DNA of 31,109 nucleotides from NCBI GenBank assembly GCA_938049795.1, contig CALLCD010000095.1:1-31109 (forward strand), in the 5' to 3' direction. Numbering within the stretch: position 1 is the stretch's first letter; every line of letters begins with the position of its first letter. Shown here in pieces: positions 7,371 to 14,759 of the stretch. The notes beneath the pieces are model-generated. The model worked only from the letters and a program-made list of their open reading frames with translations, did not search any database and had not been told where the DNA came from. This stretch comes from an uncultured Hyphomonadaceae bacterium (GTDB lineage Bacteria; Pseudomonadota; Alphaproteobacteria; Caulobacterales; Hyphomonadaceae). Made by a program: the position numbers and the translations under genes.

Positions 7371-7711
7371 GGTTTTCATTCCTTCTTTTGCTTCTCTTTT
7401 TTGTCGGGACACTTGGATCGCCTCGACACATTCAAGATGGCAGATTATTATCGAATTGCAATAAGAAATTCTCGATAAAAAATAATAATTTGAAAAAATC
7501 TATATATTTGAACGTATTGAAAAACGATAAAATTTGGCAATGTCTGAGCGGCGCGTTGTTTTCTGTTCATGATCGAGCGGAATCATCCATTGGACCCGCC
7601 AGCCGAGTTGTCGTGGTTTCAACTCAAGCGGACAATTTGCGAGCCTCCGAGCCGTCCCAACCCGTCATATCCAATCTTGCTCTTACCGTTCCAAGCTGCC
7701 AAAGCTCGCCC
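7371..7711. other. long intergenic region with AT-rich core and inverted repeat
   Basis: This gap holds no large gene. Bases about 7440-7545 are strikingly AT-rich against GC-rich surroundings and probably contain divergent promoters for the small minus-strand ORF and the permease unit. Inside it TATCGAATT (7449-7457) faces AATTC-TCGATA (7467-7477), an imperfect inverted repeat that could be an operator. I could not choose convincing -35/-10 pairs. The right part (7569-7715) carries a short ORF listed separately. Confidence 0.5.
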
Positions 7712-7715
7712 ATGA
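7569..7715 (+). CDS. possible 48-residue ORF overlapping the permease start
   Basis: A short ORF (begins M-I-E-R-N-H-P-L-D-P-P-A-E-L-S-W, proline-rich, ends A-K-A-R-P) whose TGA at 7713-7715 overlaps the probable permease ATG at 7712 in an ATGA arrangement. I do not recognise it. No ribosome site is clear before its ATG. The overlap with a gene that itself lacks a clear ribosome site suggests translational coupling, but it may be chance. Confidence 0.3.
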   Translation: MIERNHPLDPPAELSWFQLKRTICEPPSRPNPSYPILLLPFQAAKARP

Positions 7716-8536
7716 TGTCGCTAGTGGTCGAAAATTGGGTGCTGATGTCCGGCTTGGTCGGGGCGGGGCTATTGGCCGGATTGGCGGCGGGCCTATTCGG
7801 TATCGGCGGCGGCATTGTGATTGTTCCCACTTTGGCAATCCTGATGACCACGTTTGGCTTCGGCGAGACGGCCCAGCATGTCGCCATCGCAACCTCGCTT
7901 GCGACCATCATCCTGACCTCGGCCCGCTCGGTCATGGCCCATCACCGGCATGGCGCAGTCGATAGCGCCGTCCTGATCGGCTGGACCCCATGGATCATGG
8001 TCGGCGCAGGTTTGGGCATGTGGCTCGCGGCAAGGCTGTCAGGAGAGGTGCTGACGGCGCTGTTTGGCGGGATCGGTCTTCTGATCGCGGCGCAATTCGT
8101 CTTTGGCCGGCCGGACTGGCGGCTTGCTGATGAGGTTCCCAAGGGGCCAATGCGGGCCGGTCTGGGTGCGTCGCTCGGGAGCCTTTCGGCCTTGATGGGC
8201 ATTGGCGGCGGTACTTTTGGTGTCTCGTTGATGACCATGTGCGGCCGGCCGATGCATCAGGCAATTGGGACGGCTGCCGGCTTTGGTGCGGCCATTGGTC
8301 TGCCAAGCGTTATTGCCGCCATGTTGACTGGATTTGGGCGCGAGGGCTTACCGCCGGGCTCTATCGGGTTTGTGAATGTGCCCGCCTTTATCCTTTTGTC
8401 GGTCTTCACAGTGATGATGGCGCCGCTTGGGGCGCGGCTTGCGCATCGACTGGATCAGGCTTTGCTCAAAAGGCTTTTCGGTGTCTTGCTGCTGCTGGTT
8501 GCGGGACGCATGCTGTACGGGTCTATTGCCGGATAA
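7712..8536 (+). CDS. TauE/SafE family sulfite/anion permease
   Basis: An integral membrane protein of about 275 residues with roughly eight hydrophobic segments and two Gly-rich repeats of the G-x-x-G-I-G-G-G kind (A-G-L-F-G-I-G-G-G-I near the N-terminus and L-M-G-I-G-G-G-T-F-G in the second half). This duplicated pattern defines the TauE/SafE (DUF81) family, which exports sulfite, sulfoacetate or other organic anions. The substrate cannot be told here. The frame is open to 7388, but the upstream part lacks family character, so ATG 7712 (or 7715) is the likely start. Its last 14 bases overlap the end of the convergent protease gene. Confidence 0.9.
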   Translation: MMSLVVENWVLMSGLVGAGLLAGLAAGLFGIGGGIVIVPTLAILMTTFGFGETAQHVAIATSLATIILTSARSVMAHHRHGAVDSAVLIGWTPWIMVGAGLGMWLAARLSGEVLTALFGGIGLLIAAQFVFGRPDWRLADEVPKGPMRAGLGASLGSLSALMGIGGGTFGVSLMTMCGRPMHQAIGTAAGFGAAIGLPSVIAAMLTGFGREGLPPGSIGFVNVPAFILLSVFTVMMAPLGARLAHRLDQALLKRLFGVLLLLVAGRMLYGSIAG

Positions 8537-9047
8537 TCAGCTGGTTTTGCTTGAATTCGTAGGAGTAGAGCTTGCCGAGAAAGCTCATGCCGAGCAGTGA
8601 GCTCTCCAGAAGACCGTCTTGCAGCACCATCGCTTCGACATCCTCGATCTCGACATTGCCCACGCGGATACTCGGAATCAGCACGGAAGCCCCCAAGGTT
8701 TCCCCATTTGCCGTGTTGATTGCCCATTTGAAATCTAGTTCGTCAGGATCAAGCCTGAGCCTTTGCGCATCCCGCCACGTCAGGGCGACAATGCTTGCGC
8801 CGGTATCTACCAGAAGCTTGATACTGGTGCCGTCTATGTCTGCGCGAGCCCAGTAGTGACCGTCTTCTTCGCGTCGAAGCATGGCGGATTTTGCTCCCAA
8901 ACGGGGGGTTACTGGCGTTGTTTGCGCGAGAATTGGGGGGCTGGTTGGCGGCGTCTCAGGCTCCGAAAACAGCTGATCGGCAATAAATGTGATCAGGAGT
9001 GAAATGGCGAATGCGCTGAGCAGGAGAGCGATAAGGCGATCATTCAT
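8523..9047 (-). CDS. membrane-anchored retropepsin-like aspartyl protease (clan AA)
   Basis: A 174-residue protein with an N-terminal membrane anchor (about residues 4-23), a Pro/Thr linker and a single retropepsin-like domain. The catalytic motif is L-L-V-D-T-G-A-S with Asp81, and later S-L-L-G-M-S-F-L-G-K-L is the usual flap-distal motif. This matches the TIGR02281-type proteobacterial family, which is anchored with the catalytic domain in the periplasm and presumably acts as a homodimer. Substrates are unknown. The ATG at 9047 sits 8 bases inside the end of the upstream DUF1289 gene (ATGAATGA), so the pair is probably coupled. Its 3' end overlaps the permease gene. Confidence 0.9.
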   Translation of the reverse strand: MNDRLIALLLSAFAISLLITFIADQLFSEPETPPTSPPILAQTTPVTPRLGAKSAMLRREEDGHYWARADIDGTSIKLLVDTGASIVALTWRDAQRLRLDPDELDFKWAINTANGETLGASVLIPSIRVGNVEIEDVEAMVLQDGLLESSLLGMSFLGKLYSYEFKQNQLIIRQ

Positions 9048-9252
9048 GCGGCAAAGGACCAAGCTTGCCCAGATCTTGCAGCGTCTGCATGCGGTCGGGC
9101 AGCAATCGCAGAACTTTTGCCCGCCCGCTGTCCCCAAGCTTTGTCCATCCACCTATTTCCGCCATTGTGCGGCCGCACCCAAGGCAAAATCCTGTCCGGC
9201 CATCCACGGCGCAGACTTTGATACAGGGAGATGTCACGGCGGCGGAGGTCAT
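9040..9252 (-). CDS. DUF1289 family small cysteine-rich protein
   Basis: A 70-residue protein with four cysteines (positions 10, 14, 23 and 26) in C-I-K-V-C then C-L-G-C-G-R-T, followed by M-A-E-I-G-G-W. This is the DUF1289 signature. The cysteines probably bind zinc or an iron-sulfur cluster, but the function is unknown. The ATG at 9252 has an AAGGAC ribosome site just upstream; an ATG 12 codons earlier is less good. It is the first gene of a two-gene unit with the aspartyl protease and is divergent from the CobT-like gene. Confidence 0.9.
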   Translation of the reverse strand: MTSAAVTSPCIKVCAVDGRTGFCLGCGRTMAEIGGWTKLGDSGRAKVLRLLPDRMQTLQDLGKLGPLPHE

Positions 9253-9331
9253 TGTGTCCTTATTTAACCCCGCGTATGGGGTTGGCAAGAGGCGGAATTA
9301 CAGTAGGGAATTGTGTATTATATATGTTGCT

Positions 9332-9388
9332 ATGGGGTTACAGCCAAAGTTTACGCTGAATGAATTGGGTAATGAGTTAAAAAAATGA
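9332..9388 (+). CDS. possible 18-residue leader ORF before the CobT-like gene
   Basis: A short ORF, MGLQPKFTLNELGNELKK, whose TGA overlaps the next ATG at 9385 (ATGA). There is no clear ribosome site for either. A run of seven A precedes the overlap. It may be a coupling leader peptide or chance. No cobalamin riboswitch box was seen in this 132-base gap. Confidence 0.25.
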   Translation: MGLQPKFTLNELGNELKK

Positions 9389-10374
9389 CCGAGACTCTCC
9401 AACCGTTTGAAGATGCCCGGGAGCTCGCTTTACGCGAGGTTGTCCCTGATATGGTGTCGTCCGAGGCCGTTCGCGCGCGTTTGGGGCAGATGGGGCGCGA
9501 AACCGATTTTGGCAAACTTGGAGAGGCCGCCCAATGGCTTGCCCGCTGGCAAGGCCGCACCCCGCCGCGTATCGAAAAGCCGACGCTCGCCATTTTCGCA
9601 GGGTCTCATGGACTTGTCTCAAGCGGCGTGTCTCTTGCGACCACAGAGCAGACCCATCATCATGTTGAGGCCCTCAAGGCTGGCACAGCTCCGCTGTCAG
9701 CGATTGCCGCGCAAGTTGGTGCTGAGATTCGCGTGATGGAACTTGCGCTTGATGTGCCGACCAAAAATATCGCCGAAGCGCCCGCCATGTCGGTCAAAGA
9801 CTGCGCGGCCACAATCGCTTACGGGTTTGAAGCGCTGGCTGGAGAGCCGGATCTGCTCGCCGTGGGCGTAAGCGGAGCGGGTATCGGCACGGCGGCGGCG
9901 GCCGTCGCCTGCGCCTTGTTTGGAGGATCTGCAGAGTATTGGGTCCGTCCTGGGCCGGGTACGCCGGATGAAATGACCACAATGCGCGCGGAGATCGTGA
10001 ACAAGGCGCTGGCCCTGCACCGCGCCGAGATCAGCGACCCGCTCGCCGCATTGGCCTGCCTTGGGGGGCGCGAGCTTGCCGCGTGTGTGGGCGCGATTCT
10101 GGCCGCCCGTCTTCAGGGGGTTCCGCTGGTGCTCGACGGATTTGCCACTACAATTGCCGCCAGTGTCGTGCACGCGATCAATCCCGATGCTCTGTCACAT
10201 GTGATGGCCGCACACGAAACACGGCGACCGGCCCATCAGGCCGCCCTTGAGCGGATTGGTTTGCGCCCCCTCATTGATATGGAGTTCCAGACCGGCGGCG
10301 GGCTCGGCTCGGCAACGGCTATCGGTTTGCTGCGCACGGCCTGCGCGCCCTTCATCGCCAAGCCGCAGGGCTAG
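9385..10374 (+). CDS. cobT: CobT-like nicotinate-nucleotide:base phosphoribosyltransferase, divergent
   Basis: A 329-residue homologue of CobT, which transfers phosphoribose from nicotinate mononucleotide to the lower-ligand base of cobalamin. Fold-level landmarks are present: A-G-S-H-G near residue 72, G-V-S-G-A-G-I-G at 161-168, R-P-G-P-G-T-P-D near 188-195, L-D-G-F-A-T near 250, and G-G-G-L-G-S-A-T-A at 304-312. However the usual G-E-M-G-I-G-N-T-T and G-E-G-T-G-A motifs are altered, so that both glutamates known from Salmonella CobT (Glu174, Glu317) appear as Gly164 and Gly305 by my hand alignment. Activity may therefore be changed. No other cobalamin genes are nearby. The symbol denotes family only. 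The start lacks a clear ribosome site. Confidence 0.8.
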   Translation: MTETLQPFEDARELALREVVPDMVSSEAVRARLGQMGRETDFGKLGEAAQWLARWQGRTPPRIEKPTLAIFAGSHGLVSSGVSLATTEQTHHHVEALKAGTAPLSAIAAQVGAEIRVMELALDVPTKNIAEAPAMSVKDCAATIAYGFEALAGEPDLLAVGVSGAGIGTAAAAVACALFGGSAEYWVRPGPGTPDEMTTMRAEIVNKALALHRAEISDPLAALACLGGRELAACVGAILAARLQGVPLVLDGFATTIAASVVHAINPDALSHVMAAHETRRPAHQAALERIGLRPLIDMEFQTGGGLGSATAIGLLRTACAPFIAKPQG

Positions 10375-10387
10375 ACAGTGACATTTG

Positions 10388-10416
10388 GCGCAATTTCGCT
10401 AGACGGAGAAATGCGC
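10388..10416. repeat. small imperfect inverted repeat upstream of the acyl-CoA dehydrogenase gene
   Basis: GCGC-A-ATTTC at 10388-10397 faces GAAAT-GCGC at about 10408-10416, with one bulged base. It lies in the gap between cobT and the dehydrogenase gene and lacks a T run, so it is more likely an operator or leader hairpin than a terminator. Confidence 0.3.
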
Positions 10417-10448
10417 TACGGTCAGAAAAAAAGATAAGAGGATTTGAC

Positions 10449-11642
10449 ATGAATTTGGAATTTTCAGCCGACGAGATCGCCTTCCGTGACGAGGTGAGGG
10501 CCTTCATCAAGGAGAACTATCCTCAAAATGCGGAGATTCGCGGCGCAGATGATCTCACGCGCGAACAATTCCTCGCCTGGCACAAAATTCTCGCGAAAAA
10601 GGGCTGGGTCGCTCCCGCATGGCCTGTCGAATATGGCGGCACTGGCTGGACCGCGACGCAGCGCTATATCTGGTCCGAAGAAAACGCTGCCGTAGACGCG
10701 ATCATGCCGCTCCCGTTTGGCGTCGCAATGGTTGCGCCCGTGATCTACACATTCGGCTCGCAAGCGCAGAAAGATCGCTATCTGCCGAAAATTCTCTCCG
10801 GTGAAGAATGGTGGTGTCAGGGATATTCAGAGCCCGGCGCCGGCTCCGACCTTGCGAGCGTCAAGACCACCGCCGTTAGAGATGGCGACCATTATGTCAT
10901 CAACGGCCAGAAAACATGGACCACGCTCGCTCAGCATGCCGATTGGGGCTTCTTCCTCTGCCGCACCGATCCAGAGGCCGACAAGCCGCAAAAAGGCATC
11001 AGCTTCATTCTGATTGATATGAAAACGCCGGGCATCGAAGTGCGCCCGATCATCACCATTGATGGCGGACATGAGGTCAATGAGACATGGCTGACCGATG
11101 TGCGCGTGCCCGTCGAAAATCGTGTCGGCGAGGAGAATATGGGCTGGACCTATGCCAAATTCCTGCTCGCGCATGAACGCTCTGGTATCGCCGGTGTTGC
11201 TCGGTCCAAGCGCGGTGTTGAACGGTTGCGCAGTCTCGCTTCAACTGAATTGCTCGACGGCGAGCCTCTGATCGAAGACCGCGATTTCGCCCGCAAGATC
11301 TCGCAGCTCGAGATCGACCTGACCGCGCTCGAGTTTACTGAACTGCGCACCCTTGCAGGTGAAGCGCAGGGCAAAGGTCCCGGGCCAGAAAGCTCGATCC
11401 TCAAGATCAAAGGCACGGAAATCCAGCAAAGGCTGACCGAACTGACACTCGAAGCGGCGGGAAATTACGGCCATCCCTATTTTCGAGGCTTTCCCGAAGA
11501 CGGCTCGAATGCGCGCCCGATTGGTCCGGACTATGCGCCCGCGTCTGCACCGCTCTATTTCAACATGCGGAAAACGTCGATTTATGGCGGATCGAACGAG
11601 ATTCAGCGCAACATTATTTCGAAGATGATTCTTGGCCTTTAA
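10449..11642 (+). CDS. acyl-CoA dehydrogenase, PimC-like large subunit
   Basis: A 397-residue flavin-dependent acyl-CoA dehydrogenase that introduces the trans-2,3 double bond of an acyl-CoA. It shows the N-terminal helical domain, the signature W-W-C-Q-G-Y-S-E-P-G-A-G-S-D-L-A-S at 121-137, N-G-Q-K-T-W-T-T just after, and the C-terminal S-I-Y-G-G-S-N-E-I-Q-R-N motif. The length and the W-W-C-Q-G-Y version of the signature resemble the large subunit of pimeloyl-CoA dehydrogenase (PimC). The PimD-like partner is encoded two genes downstream, so the pair may act on dicarboxylic or branched acyl-CoA; the substrate is inferred. The ATG has an AGAGGA site upstream. Confidence 0.9.
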   Translation: MNLEFSADEIAFRDEVRAFIKENYPQNAEIRGADDLTREQFLAWHKILAKKGWVAPAWPVEYGGTGWTATQRYIWSEENAAVDAIMPLPFGVAMVAPVIYTFGSQAQKDRYLPKILSGEEWWCQGYSEPGAGSDLASVKTTAVRDGDHYVINGQKTWTTLAQHADWGFFLCRTDPEADKPQKGISFILIDMKTPGIEVRPIITIDGGHEVNETWLTDVRVPVENRVGEENMGWTYAKFLLAHERSGIAGVARSKRGVERLRSLASTELLDGEPLIEDRDFARKISQLEIDLTALEFTELRTLAGEAQGKGPGPESSILKIKGTEIQQRLTELTLEAAGNYGHPYFRGFPEDGSNARPIGPDYAPASAPLYFNMRKTSIYGGSNEIQRNIISKMILGL

Positions 11643-11672
11643 TCAAAGATAACAGGGGGCTGACAAGAATTC

Positions 11673-11701
11673 TTTACGTCGGCGCGGCGTTCGGGCTATA
11701 G
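11673..11701 (+). promoter_or_regulatory. candidate sigma-70 promoter of alphaproteobacterial type
   Basis: TTTACG at 11673-11678 and CTATAG at 11696-11701 (as GCTATAGGG) are 17 bases apart. The GCTATA -10 form resembles the Caulobacter housekeeping consensus. It would start transcription near 11708, just before the exported-protein gene at 11742. Confidence 0.4.
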
Positions 11702-11741
11702 GGTTAACGTGTTTCAACTATTACTCGCAGAAGGTGGGTCA

Positions 11742-12362
11742 ATGTTGCGTGGTTTCGTTCTTAGTCTGGGCAGTGGCCTGCTGGCTTGGTCGGCAGTTGC
11801 CGATACCAGTTACACGCCGCCCGAGATTGGCACGCAGATCACCTGGCAGGTTCCGGTCATCAAAGAGGGACGGGACAAGCGGGTCAGCAAAGTCGTTGCC
11901 CGTGGTAAGGATTTCGCGATCTACTTGTACGATCTCTACAATGACGAGAATGATCCGGTTTCCTATTTTGCGGAGTTTTCGGGGATACATGTGGCCTCAT
12001 GCGCGTACGAAATGCCGAGCGGGGAAGTGAGAGCCAACTTGCAGCGGTTTTGGCCATTGCAAGCGGGAAGTTCTCTTGAAGTTGGCAGTGAGGATACTGT
12101 CCTGACCAAATATGAAGTTGGACAAAGAACCACCTATGCTGTCTCTCAGATTGATGGAGAACGGCCAGCTCAACACATCACCACAATTCAGGGCGATATT
12201 CGCACCGACGTCATGGTGTCGCTCGATTGGGGGACGCCGGTTATGCTCGGTTGGGAAAATGGCGAGAATGCCCGCGCCATCGAAATGTTCTCGCCCATCG
12301 TGCCCGAAGCGCCGGCCAACCGGCTCGCGCTTGGTGAATGCGCGCAATTGCTGGACGAGTAA
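11742..12362 (+). CDS. exported protein of unknown function
   Basis: A 206-residue protein that I do not recognise. It has a Sec signal peptide (M-L-R-G-F-V-L-S-L-G-S-G-L-L-A-W-S-A-V-A, cleavage probably after A20 before D-T-S-Y). The mature part looks beta-rich, with an I-T-W-Q-V-P-V-I strand, D-L-Y-N-D-E-N-D-P loops and two cysteines (about 87 and 201) that could form a disulphide. A GTG start 11 codons earlier is open, but ATG 11742 has AAGGTGGG immediately upstream and places the signal peptide at the N-terminus. It sits between the large and small dehydrogenase subunit genes with its own candidate promoter, so it may be a separate unit inserted there rather than part of the pathway. Confidence 0.8.
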   Translation: MLRGFVLSLGSGLLAWSAVADTSYTPPEIGTQITWQVPVIKEGRDKRVSKVVARGKDFAIYLYDLYNDENDPVSYFAEFSGIHVASCAYEMPSGEVRANLQRFWPLQAGSSLEVGSEDTVLTKYEVGQRTTYAVSQIDGERPAQHITTIQGDIRTDVMVSLDWGTPVMLGWENGENARAIEMFSPIVPEAPANRLALGECAQLLDE

Positions 12363-12489
12363 ACTTGCGGCCTGACGCTGCGGTATCTCATAATTATTAT
12401 TGCCTCATTCGCCCGAACGCATACAACAGAAGGGAAGAGGTATAAGCTGCGCTTGCGTTGCGGCGATAATTTGATGGGAAGAGCCGAAA

Positions 12490-13647
12490 ATGGATTTCAA
12501 TTTTACCGAAGAGCAAAGCATGATCCGCGACAGCCTGGCACGGCTGATCCGCGAGAAGTACGACTTTGACACACGCCGCGCGGCGCTCTCGTCCGAGCTT
12601 GGCCGCGACGCTGCCATGTGGGCACAGTTTGCCGAGCTTGGCTTGCTCATGGCCCCGTTCAGCGAGGAAGATGGCGGGCTTGGCGGAAACGCGATTGATG
12701 CAATGGTCGTTATGGAAGAGTTTGGCAAGGGTCTCGTGACTGAGCCCTTCATCCCGAGCGTCGTGTGCGGCGGCGGCTTCTTGCGCAGCGCGGGCACGGC
12801 CTCCCAGAAAGAGCACCATCTTGGCGGTATTATGAGCGGTGAGCAGATCTTCGCTTTCGCCTATGCCGAACCCCGCGGCCGGTACAATCTGGCTGATCTC
12901 GAAACCAGCGCAAAGAGCGATGGTAGCGGCTATGTCCTCAATGGCCATAAAGCGGTCGTCATCGGCGCGCCTTGGGCAACCCATTTCATCGTCACCGCAC
13001 GGACTTCCGGCGGTCAGCGCGATGCGGGCGGCGTGTCTGTCTTCATTGTCGAAAAGGATGCAAAAGGCGTTTCAACCCGCGACTACCCAACCGTCGATGG
13101 CCGGCGCGCGTCTGAAGTCTACTTCGAGAACGTCTCCGTCCCTGCTGAACATCTGATCGGGGAGGCCGACAATGGCTTGCCCTTGGTCGAGCAGATCGCA
13201 GACGAAGCCGTCGCGGCCCTTTGCGCTGAAGCTTGCGGCGTTATGGGCGTTGCACACAAAATGACCGTCGAGTATTCCCGACAGCGCAAACAGTTCGGCA
13301 CCCCCATCGGCAAGTTCCAAGTGCTCCAGCACCGCATGGTCGATATGTTCATGGAGCATGAGCAGTCTGTCTCAATGACCTATATGGCGACATTGAAGCT
13401 CGGCGAGAGCGAGATCGAGCGCAAAAAGGCTGCCTCTGCGGCGAAAGTCAAAATCGGTCAGGCCGGACGTTTTGTCGGTCAGGAAGCGATCCAGATCCAT
13501 GGCGGCATGGGCATGACCGAAGAGCTTGCCGTTGGCCATTACTTCAAACGCTTGACCATGATCGACGCCGAGCTTGGCAATGTGGACCACCATATGAAAC
13601 GCTACACCGCGCTTTCGGCTGGTGATGTGTCTGTTGCCGCTGAGTAG
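12490..13647 (+). CDS. acyl-CoA dehydrogenase, PimD-like small subunit
   Basis: A 385-residue acyl-CoA dehydrogenase-family protein. It begins M-D-F-N-F-T-E-E-Q-S-M-I-R-D-S, as PimD-like subunits do, and carries R-Q-R-K-Q-F-G-T-P-I-G and E-A-I-Q-I-H-G-G-M-G-M-T-E-E, the FAD- and substrate-side motifs. The usual T-E-P-x-A-G-S-D signature is degenerate here (A-Y-A-E-P-R-G-R-Y-N-L at about 124-134), a trait of the non-identical subunit in heteromeric dehydrogenases. It probably pairs with the product of 10449-11642. The weak ribosome site is GGGAAG about 10 bases before the ATG. The next gene starts 33 bases after its stop. Confidence 0.88.
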   Translation: MDFNFTEEQSMIRDSLARLIREKYDFDTRRAALSSELGRDAAMWAQFAELGLLMAPFSEEDGGLGGNAIDAMVVMEEFGKGLVTEPFIPSVVCGGGFLRSAGTASQKEHHLGGIMSGEQIFAFAYAEPRGRYNLADLETSAKSDGSGYVLNGHKAVVIGAPWATHFIVTARTSGGQRDAGGVSVFIVEKDAKGVSTRDYPTVDGRRASEVYFENVSVPAEHLIGEADNGLPLVEQIADEAVAALCAEACGVMGVAHKMTVEYSRQRKQFGTPIGKFQVLQHRMVDMFMEHEQSVSMTYMATLKLGESEIERKKAASAAKVKIGQAGRFVGQEAIQIHGGMGMTEELAVGHYFKRLTMIDAELGNVDHHMKRYTALSAGDVSVAAE

Positions 13648-13680
13648 GTTTCCTGGTCGAGCCAGCGCGACGAGACCCGT

Positions 13681-14691
13681 ATGTTCAGCCTATGGACCTA
13701 TAAATTCGATTTCACCCTCGCCACAGGCGAAGTCTGCGATGTCCATTTCAAGACGGGTCTCACGGGCATGCAAAGCACCTTGTTCGTAAATGGTGAAACA
13801 TGCGCCAGTGATGAAACGCGCATAACCATGTCGCTTGGTCCGGAGGTGACACGCCAGCACAGTCTGCCCTGCGTGATGGCATCGGGCGCGGAGCTTCACG
13901 TCAGCGTTGGGTATGTGACATCCCTCAAAGCAGGTATCGTCGCCACGCTGGATGGTGAGACAGTATTCGAAAGCCATTCGGGCCGGAGCTTGGACAAGCT
14001 ATCGGCCTTGGGTGAAAAGTGGACCGAAGAAAGAGCACAGGCGTTGGGATCAGGTCAAACAGATGTGTACGCGCCGTCCCAGAAAGCCAAGTTCAAACGT
14101 AACTGGCCCTCGCTCGCGGTCGATATCGGGCTTGGCTTCGTCTTCTTTTTCGTTGCCAAATATACCGATCTGACAACGGCCGCGATCTGGGGAGCGGTGG
14201 CAGGGCTTGGGCTCGTTGTCGTCCAGCAATTTGTCAAGAAAGTCGACCTGCTCGGCGGATTGGCCCTGTTCGGCATTGTCATGATGATGATCTCGGCGGC
14301 CTATGCCTTCGTGCTGCAAGACGAATATCTGATCCAGATGCGCACCACGGTCATGGGTGTGCTCGGCGCGACGCTCTATCTCGCCGACGGGCTGATCCTC
14401 AGGGGCCGCTATCTGGGCGAGCGCACAGCGCGCTATATGTTCATTCCCGATATTGTGCCGCAAAGATTATCGCTCGCGCTCGGGGCGATGTCTTTGTTGA
14501 TGGCTATCTTGAATTATGGCGTGGTGCGGCTCGTCTCCAAAGACATCTGGCTCTATTACACGACGTTTGGGGATTTCCTCGTCGCGGTGATCCTGTTGTC
14601 GGTGGCGATGAGCTGGGTGACTGTGCGCGGCTATGATGCACAGCAAGCCGGGGCAGATGACACAACCGCTCTGGACCAAGGCGATCAATAA
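13681..14691 (+). CDS. membrane protein: N-terminal beta-rich domain fused to a YciB/IspZ-like domain
   Basis: A 336-residue protein in two parts. Residues 1 to about 110 have no signal peptide and look like an all-beta soluble domain, with alternating strands and a F-V-N-G turn; it loosely recalls FAIM-type beta-sandwich domains, which I hold as a guess. Residues 143-317 form five or so membrane helices and resemble the septation protein A family (YciB/IspZ): F-F-F-V-A-K near 155, Y-L-I-Q-M-R-T-T-V-M-G-V-L near 216-228 and L-N-Y-G at 277-280. Normal YciB is about 180 residues, so the N-terminal domain is an addition. A linker with T-D-V-Y-A-P-S-Q joins them. Function is unknown; YciB proteins affect envelope synthesis. 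No clear ribosome site. Confidence 0.75.
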   Translation: MFSLWTYKFDFTLATGEVCDVHFKTGLTGMQSTLFVNGETCASDETRITMSLGPEVTRQHSLPCVMASGAELHVSVGYVTSLKAGIVATLDGETVFESHSGRSLDKLSALGEKWTEERAQALGSGQTDVYAPSQKAKFKRNWPSLAVDIGLGFVFFFVAKYTDLTTAAIWGAVAGLGLVVVQQFVKKVDLLGGLALFGIVMMMISAAYAFVLQDEYLIQMRTTVMGVLGATLYLADGLILRGRYLGERTARYMFIPDIVPQRLSLALGAMSLLMAILNYGVVRLVSKDIWLYYTTFGDFLVAVILLSVAMSWVTVRGYDAQQAGADDTTALDQGDQ

Positions 14692-14759
14692 GGCTTTCCC
14701 CGTACCAGACCACGCGCTAAGCCAGATACAAATCACCACCGACCAAAAAGGGGGCTCCC

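Noticed and set aside
9253..9384. Cobalamin riboswitch before the CobT-like gene
   Set aside because: I looked for the B12 box and a multi-stem leader; the gap is short and AT-rich and shows neither.
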